Source: JBKHBQ01 sp046542305 (GTDB lineage Bacteria; Bacteroidota; Bacteroidia; Bacteroidales; 4484-276). Taken from it: DNA of 6,533 bases. This document shows positions 1 to 4,930 of the stretch, piece after piece (within the stretch, counting starts at the first letter, position 1; every line of letters begins with the position of its first letter). Below the pieces are notes generated by a model. It had not been told where the DNA came from and made no database searches. It saw only the letters and a list, made by a program, of their open reading frames with translations. The position numbers were made by a program, and so were the translations under genes. The stretch spans positions 1 through 6,533 of the forward strand of contig JBKHBQ010000222.1 of the NCBI GenBank assembly GCA_046542305.1, given 5' to 3'.

Positions 1-42
1 GATATCGCCAATGACAACTTTCTTTGGATAATTAAAATTCAT
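1..42 (-). CDS. Start of a gene leaving the left edge; possibly hydroxymethylglutaryl-CoA lyase (partial)
   Basis: An ATG at 42-40 on the minus strand opens a frame that stays open to the window edge and reads MNFNYPKKVVIGDI. It lies 63 bp downstream of the acetoacetyl-CoA synthetase stop, on the same strand, after an AT-rich gap with no hairpin terminator, so it probably continues the operon. The Lys-Val-Val-Ile-Gly-Asp-Ile stretch resembles the first beta strand of DRE-TIM metallolyases (HMG-CoA lyase family), where an (I/V)xD(V/I) segment comes just before the T-x-R-D-G-x-Q metal-binding motif. HMG-CoA lyase makes acetoacetate, the substrate of the neighbouring synthetase, so the context agrees. 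Only 14 residues are visible. That a gene starts here is reasonable; the identity is an inference from a very short peptide plus context. No Shine-Dalgarno sequence precedes the ATG. Confidence 0.45.
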   Translation of the reverse strand, partial: MNFNYPKKVVIGDI

Positions 43-105
43 AGTTTAATGTATTAGGTTTAGTTACTGATTTCTAAGTCATTTCCTGTTTCATTATTTA
101 TTGTC

Positions 106-2043
106 TTACAGAATTCCTTTAAATTGTTCGAGTGATTCGGGATTTTTCAGGGCATCGCGGTTGAGTACATCCTGCCCGTGAATAATCTTTTTCACGGCCA
201 CTTCCACTTTCTTACCATTAAGTGTATATGGCACGTCGTTTACCTGTTTGATCACCGCCGGCACATGTCGCGGGCTGCATTCCGACCGGATGTTTTTCCT
301 GATCTTCTTTTCAAGGTCTTCATCCAGTGTAAAGCTTTCGTTTAATTTCACAAACAGGATCACGCGTTCGTCGCCATGATATTCCTGGCCCACGATCACC
401 GAGTCGGCCACCTCTTCCATATTTTCAACCACGCTGTATATCTCCGCCGTACCGATCCTGACCCCGCCCGGGTTGAGCGTGGCATCGGAGCGGCCGTACA
501 TGGTTACACCGCCGTGCCTGCTGATCAGGATGTAGTCGCCGTGATGCCAGATGTTATCATACACCTCGAAATAGGCCTTGTGGTATTTTTTTCCATCCGG
601 ATCGTTCCAAAAGTAAACCGGCATGGAGGGGAAGGCGGTTTTGCATACGAGTTCACCTTTTTCTCCGGTCAGCGATTTTCCGTAATCATCAAAGCAATCC
701 ACATCCATTCCCAGCCCGCGGCACTGGATTTCGCCGCGATAAACCGGAAGCAGGGGGTTTCCCAATACAAAGCAGGAGATGATATCGGTGCCGCCGGCGA
801 TCGATGAAAGCTGAACATCTTCTTTCCATTCCCGGTAAACGTAATCGAAACTTTCGTTGCTCAGCGGCGATCCGGTGCTGGTGATCACCTTCAGCTTCGG
901 GAAAGCGGAAATTTCCTTTGGTTTCACGCCGGCTTCTTCGAGTGAGGCAATGTATTTGGCGCTGGTACCGAATATAGTGATATCGAGTTCGTCTGCCATT
1001 TTCAAGAGGGCATCTGCTCCGGGGTGAAACGGATTGCCGTCGAACAGCACCAGGGTGGAACCCACTGCCAGGCTGCTTACCACCCAGTTCCACATCATCC
1101 ACCCGCAGGTGGTGAAATAGAAGATGGTGTCGTCGGGCTTCAGGTCGCAGTGCAGTTTCAGTTCTTTCAGGTGCTGGATCAGTGTGCCGCCGGCCGAGTG
1201 GACAATGCTCTTTGGCAGGCCCGTGGTTCCCGAAGAATACATGATGTACAGCGGATGATCGAAGGGCAGGTGTTCAAAAGGAATTTCCTTGGCATCCGGT
1301 TCGCCGAAATCCTCCCAGGCGGTGGAATTTTCGATTTTGGAAAGATCGCGATGATCCGAAAAATCCACCAGCACCACTTCCTTCACCGATGGCAGCTCAT
1401 CGATAATGCCCCTGAGCTTTTCCTGCGAATCGAACCGGCGGCCGTTGTAATAATATCCGGCGGCCGAAAATACCACTTTGGGTTCGATTTGCGAAAAGCG
1501 GTCGAGCACGCCTTTAATTCCGAAATCCGGTGACGACGACGACCAGATGGCGCCAATAGATGCCGTGGCCAACATGGCGATCACTGTTTCGGGAATGTTG
1601 GGCATGAATCCTGCCACACGGTCGCCTTTTTTTACGCCCAGCTTCTTCAGGCCGCCGGCAATGCGCGCCGTTTCAAGATACAGATCGTCACGCGACAGGC
1701 GCCGCTCCGTGCCATTTTCACCCCTGAAAATGATCGCGGTTTTATCGCCGCGATGTTGCAGCAGGTTTTCCGCGAAATTCAGCTTTGCACCTTCGAACCA
1801 CCTGGCGCCGGGCATTTTGTGCGGATCATCCACCACTTGTGAAAAGGCTGCGCTGTAAAGAATTCCGGAGTAATCCCAGAATTCGCCCCAGAAATCACCG
1901 GGATGCTCCACGCTCCAGTGGTGTAGAGCCGGATATCCGGCTTCCTTCAACGAATATTTTTTGTTGATCAGATGAAGAAATTCAAACATCTGCGTTTGCT
2001 TCATCTTCGTTTCATCGGGAGACCAGAGTACGTTTTTTGTCAT
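106..2043 (-). CDS. aacS: Acetoacetyl-CoA synthetase (acetoacetate-CoA ligase)
   Basis: Activates acetoacetate with ATP and CoA to acetoacetyl-CoA, AMP and PPi in the cytoplasm, so ketone-body carbon can be thiolysed to acetyl-CoA. The 645 residues match the family's usual ~650. It is an ANL-superfamily adenylating enzyme. Residues ~80-95 (ARWFEGAKLNFAENLL) are the typical N-terminal signature. The AMP-binding P-loop YSSGTTGLPK is at 269-278, TTCGWMMWNW at 311-320, GTSAKYI at 359-365, GGTDI at 417-421, HGD at 501-503 and the hinge motif YGRSDATLNPGGVRIG at 516-531. In the C-terminal domain the adenylation-step catalytic Lys is K611 (LNGK). FGTSAKYI, SMPVYFWNDPDG and SDATLNPGG separate acetoacetyl-CoA synthetases from acetyl-CoA synthetases. 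The start is fixed by an in-frame TAA two codons upstream. It has its own promoter in the 84-bp gap after the CDGSH gene and may also be read through from upstream. The frame is intact with no missing motif. Confidence 0.95.
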   Translation of the reverse strand: MTKNVLWSPDETKMKQTQMFEFLHLINKKYSLKEAGYPALHHWSVEHPGDFWGEFWDYSGILYSAAFSQVVDDPHKMPGARWFEGAKLNFAENLLQHRGDKTAIIFRGENGTERRLSRDDLYLETARIAGGLKKLGVKKGDRVAGFMPNIPETVIAMLATASIGAIWSSSSPDFGIKGVLDRFSQIEPKVVFSAAGYYYNGRRFDSQEKLRGIIDELPSVKEVVLVDFSDHRDLSKIENSTAWEDFGEPDAKEIPFEHLPFDHPLYIMYSSGTTGLPKSIVHSAGGTLIQHLKELKLHCDLKPDDTIFYFTTCGWMMWNWVVSSLAVGSTLVLFDGNPFHPGADALLKMADELDITIFGTSAKYIASLEEAGVKPKEISAFPKLKVITSTGSPLSNESFDYVYREWKEDVQLSSIAGGTDIISCFVLGNPLLPVYRGEIQCRGLGMDVDCFDDYGKSLTGEKGELVCKTAFPSMPVYFWNDPDGKKYHKAYFEVYDNIWHHGDYILISRHGGVTMYGRSDATLNPGGVRIGTAEIYSVVENMEEVADSVIVGQEYHGDERVILFVKLNESFTLDEDLEKKIRKNIRSECSPRHVPAVIKQVNDVPYTLNGKKVEVAVKKIIHGQDVLNRDALKNPESLEQFKGIL

Positions 2044-2070
2044 AGTTTAAATTTATCAGGTTCCGATTCT

Positions 2071-2102
2071 CAAAAATAATGTGGAATGTGCGCGAATCCA
2101 AA
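2071..2102 (-). promoter_or_regulatory. Bacteroidota-type promoter for the acetoacetyl-CoA synthetase gene
   Basis: On the minus strand, TTTG (2102-2099) is followed after exactly 20 bp by TATTTTTG (2078-2071). This is a full match to the TAnnTTTG -7 element with a TTTG -33 element at about the spacing known for the primary sigma factor of Bacteroidota. Transcription would start near 2065, giving a leader of roughly 20 nt before the ATG at 2043. It sits entirely in the gap after the CDGSH stop, so the synthetase gene can be expressed apart from the upstream genes. The spacer holds an imperfect GGAAT/AATCC dyad (2083-2099, read on plus) that is too weak to call an operator. Confidence 0.65.
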
Positions 2103-2127
2103 TTTTGCGTCATCCGGGAAGGACTTT

Positions 2128-2322
2128 CTACCCTTTAAATCCCATCTCTTTGTGCATGCCGTCACAAAAAGGTTTGTTTTTGGAATGGCCGCACCTGCAG
2201 AGGTAGGTTGGATCGGTTACGCGGATTTCGTTGCCTTTGGCATCCTTCATCTTAAAATCCCCTGAAATCATATAGGGGCCGTTGTCGAAAACGGTACAAT
2301 AGATTGGCTTTTTTTCTTCCAT
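2128..2322 (-). CDS. Small CDGSH-type [2Fe-2S] iron-sulfur protein (mitoNEET-like)
   Basis: A 64-residue soluble protein with one CDGSH motif. The core reads CRCGHSKNKPFCDGMH, giving the 3Cys-1His ligand set C42, C44, C53 and H57 expected to bind a [2Fe-2S] cluster. The consensus usually has Ser, Ala or Thr just before the His; here it is Met56. The N-terminal part (FDNGPYMISGDFKMKDAKGNEI, in two pieces around residues 12-22 and 23-33) is the beta-strand region common in short bacterial CDGSH proteins (x-D-x-GPY-x-x-x-G). There is no signal peptide or membrane anchor, so it should be cytoplasmic. In-frame TAA 18 nt upstream makes this ATG the first possible start. Family members are electron-transfer or cluster-handling proteins; the role of bacterial single-motif forms is mostly unsettled. 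It lies 101 bp after the aminotransferase gene and 84 bp before the synthetase gene, and may serve as redox partner or cluster donor for a pathway enzyme. That role is a guess. Confidence 0.93.
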   Translation of the reverse strand: MEEKKPIYCTVFDNGPYMISGDFKMKDAKGNEIRVTDPTYLCRCGHSKNKPFCDGMHKEMGFKG

Positions 2323-2370
2323 GTCAAAATTATTTTTTTACTAATGTTACTATTAATCATCTCCGTTCGG

Positions 2371-2401
2371 CAAACATCTATATTTTGAAGCATTTCAACA
2401 A
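2371..2401 (-). promoter_or_regulatory. Weak promoter-like sequence upstream of the CDGSH gene
   Basis: In the 101-bp AT-rich gap, minus-strand TTG (2401-2399) is followed after 20 bp by GATGTTTG (2378-2371). This departs from the TAnnTTTG -7 consensus only at the first base, with the same 20-bp spacing as the promoter before the synthetase gene. It would leave a leader of about 40-45 nt. The mismatch falls in a conserved base and AT-rich sequence yields such matches often, so this is only a candidate. A perfect dyad lies in its spacer. Confidence 0.35.
2385..2398. repeat. Perfect 5-4-5 inverted repeat, possible operator
   Basis: TTGAA-GCAT-TTCAA on the plus strand is a perfect dyad with 5-bp arms. 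It lies inside the spacer of the weak promoter-like sequence before the CDGSH gene, where a bound dimeric regulator would block or reposition RNA polymerase. As an RNA hairpin it would be weak, and no U-tract follows in the direction of transcription, so a terminator for the aminotransferase gene is unlikely. Whether a protein binds it is not known from sequence. Confidence 0.3.
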
Positions 2402-2423
2402 TCAAATCAAAATCATTACATTT

Positions 2424-3725
2424 TTATAAAGCCGTAAACCATTCGCTAAGCAAATCCACTGCTTTAATCATTTTCGTGCAATAGGTTTTCAGGAATTTCT
2501 CGCTGAGGCTTTTATCCATGGGTATCTGCATTGCGGCGTTCAGTGCGGCTTCGCCGTCGAAATCCACATACGCGATCCTTACGGTAAGTTCTTCGGGCTG
2601 CCTTCCGAAGTCTTTTCCCGGTAACATAGCCACGCCGGTTTCGTTCAATATCCGGTCGCACATTTCCACGGAAGTAAAAATGTCTTTTTCTATCAGTTTT
2701 TCACGATAATGTCCAAAATTGGGAAAAAGATAGAATCCGCCTTCAGGTTCGGGAACGCTGATATGCTTGTCCTGCAAATGAGCGGCCATATGCCTGCCCA
2801 GTGCGCCGAGGATTTTACGCGAGTAAACAAGGTATTTGTTTATTTCAGGACCTCCTTCGAAGGCAGTAACGGCGGCATATTGTATGGGAGCCGAGGTGGC
2901 AGTATAGGTTTCGCTGGCTACTGATGCAATTGCTTTCAGAAGCCATTGCAGGGAAGGCGGGAAAGTAAAAGTCCCCAGCCGCCAGCCGCCGGCTCCGCAC
3001 CATTTACTCAGGCCGCTGCTGATAATGGTACCCTCGGGATAAAAACGTGAGATGGAGACGTGCTTTCCTTTATGATGGATAAGTCCGTAAATCTCGTCGG
3101 AGATCAGAACCACCCGGTGCTTTCGTGCCACCCGGGCGATTTCTTTTAGCTCTGCCAGGGTGTAGGTCGATCCGGTAGGATTGTTGGGATAATTCAGGAT
3201 CACGATGCGGGGTCTGTCGGGATCGGCTCGGCAAATAATTTCAAGCTTCTCCGGAGTAAGCATCCATTTGTCCTTTTCGAATGTGGGAACCCAGGTAACC
3301 GGCCTGCCGATGATCTGCGCCTGAGGAGAGTAGGATACCCAGCTTGGCGTGGGGATCACGAGGTCGCCGTAGTAAACCATCTGCAGCAAAAAGATCAGTT
3401 CCTTGGATCCGGGTCCCACAATCACATCGTTGGCGGTGCATGAAAGACCGTGCGCTTTCTTGTTGAAGTTTGCCACGGCCTCACGGAGTTCCGGAAGTCC
3501 TCTCACGGGGAGGTAATCTTTTTGATGTGCATTATTTTGCAGTGCCCTGACCACCGGCACCGGGACCGGAAATGGCGATTGCCCCAGACCGAGCCTGAAT
3601 ACTTCCTTCCCCTGACTGATCAGTTCCCGGCTTTTTTCGTTGATGGCCAGGGTGGCAGAGGTAGTGAGGCTTCTCACATTAAGGTTGAGGCTGGTGCTCA
3701 GTATGTTGTTTCCGTTCTTTGCCAT
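2424..3725 (-). CDS. PLP-dependent class I/II aminotransferase (substrate unassigned)
   Basis: A fold-type I aminotransferase of 433 residues that would move an amino group between an amino acid and a 2-oxo acid. Visible PLP-site landmarks are NYPNNPTG at 178-185 (Asn182), SDEIYG at 209-214 (Asp210 for the pyridine nitrogen, Tyr213), SSGLSK ending in the Schiff-base Lys241, Arg249 in GWRLG (phosphate contact) and Arg383 in VRIAY (substrate carboxylate). The sequence after the PLP lysine, SKWCGAGGWRLG, has an uncommon Cys-Gly-Ala-Gly-Gly run. About 50 residues follow Arg383, roughly 25 more than in many relatives, and form a probable extra C-terminal helix region. The start lies 11 nt after the dehydrogenase stop, so translational coupling is likely; no Shine-Dalgarno sequence is present. 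Beside a carboxylase and an acyl-CoA dehydrogenase, a branched-chain amino acid substrate is plausible, but the protein is not of the fold-type IV IlvE kind, and aspartate- or aromatic-type activity is equally possible. Confidence 0.93.
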   Translation of the reverse strand: MAKNGNNILSTSLNLNVRSLTTSATLAINEKSRELISQGKEVFRLGLGQSPFPVPVPVVRALQNNAHQKDYLPVRGLPELREAVANFNKKAHGLSCTANDVIVGPGSKELIFLLQMVYYGDLVIPTPSWVSYSPQAQIIGRPVTWVPTFEKDKWMLTPEKLEIICRADPDRPRIVILNYPNNPTGSTYTLAELKEIARVARKHRVVLISDEIYGLIHHKGKHVSISRFYPEGTIISSGLSKWCGAGGWRLGTFTFPPSLQWLLKAIASVASETYTATSAPIQYAAVTAFEGGPEINKYLVYSRKILGALGRHMAAHLQDKHISVPEPEGGFYLFPNFGHYREKLIEKDIFTSVEMCDRILNETGVAMLPGKDFGRQPEELTVRIAYVDFDGEAALNAAMQIPMDKSLSEKFLKTYCTKMIKAVDLLSEWFTAL

Positions 3726-3736
3726 GGTTGATCGCT

Positions 3737-4885
3737 TTAGAGCCCAAGGTGCCGTGAGATGACAAGACGCTGAATTTCGGATGTTCCTTCACCGATCTGG
3801 AGCAGCCGCTGATCGCGGTAAATGCGTTCCACGTCATAATCTTTCATCAGGCCGTAGCCGCCGTGGATCTGAACGGCTTCGTCAGCCACTTCTCTGGCAA
3901 TTTCGGAGCAGTACAGCTTGGCCATGGCTGCTTCCTTGCCAAAGGGTTTGTCGTTGTCCTTCAGCCAGCAGGCGCGGTATAAGAACCAGCGGGCGTGTTC
4001 GATTTTTAGGGCCATATCGGCCAGTTTGAAAGCGATGATCTGGAATTTGGAAATAGGTTTGCCGAATTGCTTACGCTCCTGTGCATACTGCATGGCGAGT
4101 TCGAAGGCGCCCTGGGCAGCGCCCAGACCCATGGCCGCGATGGAGAGCCTGCCGTTGTCGAGGGTGGAGAGCATGATGGTCGATCCCTTCCCGATTTCGC
4201 CAAGCAGGTTTTCCTTTGGCACGCGGCAGTCGTCGAAAAACAACTGCGCCGTATCCGAAGCGCGCCACATCATCTTTCCGTGCATCGGCACCTGTCTGAA
4301 GCCGGGCGTATCTTTGTCGACGATGATGGTGGTGTATTCCTTGCGTCCGTCATCATGGGTTTTGGTAACGGCTTGTACGGCCGATCCTATCGAAATCTCC
4401 GATGATCCGTTGGTGATGAAGATTTTCGATCCGTTTATGATCCACTCGTCGCCTTCCAGTACTGCTGAAGTTTTGGTGCCGCGCGAATCGGAGCCTGCGT
4501 CGGGTTCGGTAAGCCCGAAACCCCAGAGCGCTTCGCCTGTGCAGAGTTGCGGGAGATATTTCGATTTCTGTTCTTCGGTGCCGTAATAATACAGCGGCCC
4601 TATGCCCAGGGAGTTGTGCGCTGCCAGCGTGGCGGCCTGGCTGCCGTCGACCCTGGCGATCTCCTCCACGGCAATAATGTAGGAGAGGGTGTCCATGTTC
4701 TGTCCGCCGTACTTTTCGGGCAGGTACATGCCAAACAGCCCCAGTTCGCCCATCTTCCGGGTGAGGTCGATAGAAAATTCGGCCTTTTCGTCCAGTTCTT
4801 TGGCCACCGGACGGATCTCGCGTTCGGCAAAATCGTGTACCGTTTCGCGGATCATCTGTTGTATTTCGGTTAATTCAAAATCCAT
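3737..4885 (-). CDS. Acyl-CoA dehydrogenase, short/branched-chain type
   Basis: FAD-dependent alpha,beta-dehydrogenation of an acyl-CoA to the trans-2-enoyl-CoA, passing electrons to electron-transfer flavoprotein. The 382 residues equal the family norm: N-terminal helical domain ~1-115, beta domain ~120-230, C-terminal helical domain ~235-382. The first family signature is GFGLTEPDAGSD at 122-133, RKQFGKPI is at 271-278, and the second signature spans Q339-Q372 (IHGGYG, DYDVERIYRDQR, then IGEGTSEIQ). The catalytic base is Glu366 (codon 3790-3788), the site used by short- and medium-chain enzymes. Isovaleryl-CoA dehydrogenases instead have Ala/Gly there and a Glu in the LDxER segment; here that segment is LDNGR (242-246), without Glu. 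Butyryl-, 2-methylbutyryl- or isobutyryl-CoA is therefore a likelier substrate than isovaleryl-CoA, though substrate cannot be settled by these residues alone. The start is preceded by an in-frame TAA 18 nt upstream. It follows the carboxylase gene by 45 bp and precedes the aminotransferase gene by 11 bp. Confidence 0.95.
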   Translation of the reverse strand: MDFELTEIQQMIRETVHDFAEREIRPVAKELDEKAEFSIDLTRKMGELGLFGMYLPEKYGGQNMDTLSYIIAVEEIARVDGSQAATLAAHNSLGIGPLYYYGTEEQKSKYLPQLCTGEALWGFGLTEPDAGSDSRGTKTSAVLEGDEWIINGSKIFITNGSSEISIGSAVQAVTKTHDDGRKEYTTIIVDKDTPGFRQVPMHGKMMWRASDTAQLFFDDCRVPKENLLGEIGKGSTIMLSTLDNGRLSIAAMGLGAAQGAFELAMQYAQERKQFGKPISKFQIIAFKLADMALKIEHARWFLYRACWLKDNDKPFGKEAAMAKLYCSEIAREVADEAVQIHGGYGLMKDYDVERIYRDQRLLQIGEGTSEIQRLVISRHLGL

Positions 4886-4906
4886 AATGACTTTGCTTTT
4901 TGGTTA

Positions 4907-4920
4907 TTGATTATGATCAC
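4907..4920. promoter_or_regulatory. CRP/FNR-like palindrome between carboxylase and dehydrogenase genes
   Basis: Plus-strand TTGAT-TATG-ATCAC matches nine of the ten defined bases of the FNR consensus TTGAT-N4-ATCAA. It lies in the 45-bp gap, about 22-35 nt before the dehydrogenase ATG. CRP/FNR-family regulators are common in Bacteroidota. No TAnnTTTG element is seen in this gap, so if functional it would have to act on readthrough transcription or an unrecognised promoter. This is a low-confidence call from a single motif. Confidence 0.2.
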
Positions 4921-4930
4921 ATTTTCATGT

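Noticed and set aside
43..105. Possible terminator or small RNA after acetoacetyl-CoA synthetase
   Set aside because: The AT-rich gap shows no stem of useful length followed by a T-run on the minus strand, and no promoter core.
2083..2099. Imperfect GGAAT/AATCC dyad in the synthetase promoter spacer
   Set aside because: Only four of five arm positions pair, so it is too weak to propose as an operator.
2338..2351. Direct repeat TTACT-N4-TTACT before the CDGSH gene
   Set aside because: Short repeat in very AT-rich sequence; expected by chance and it coincides with no other signal.
3918..4586. Long open frame on the plus strand (222 codons) opposite the acyl-CoA dehydrogenase gene
   Set aside because: It lies wholly antisense to a well-supported gene and its translation shows no family motif; it is rich in Ser/Pro/Arg as antisense shadows are.
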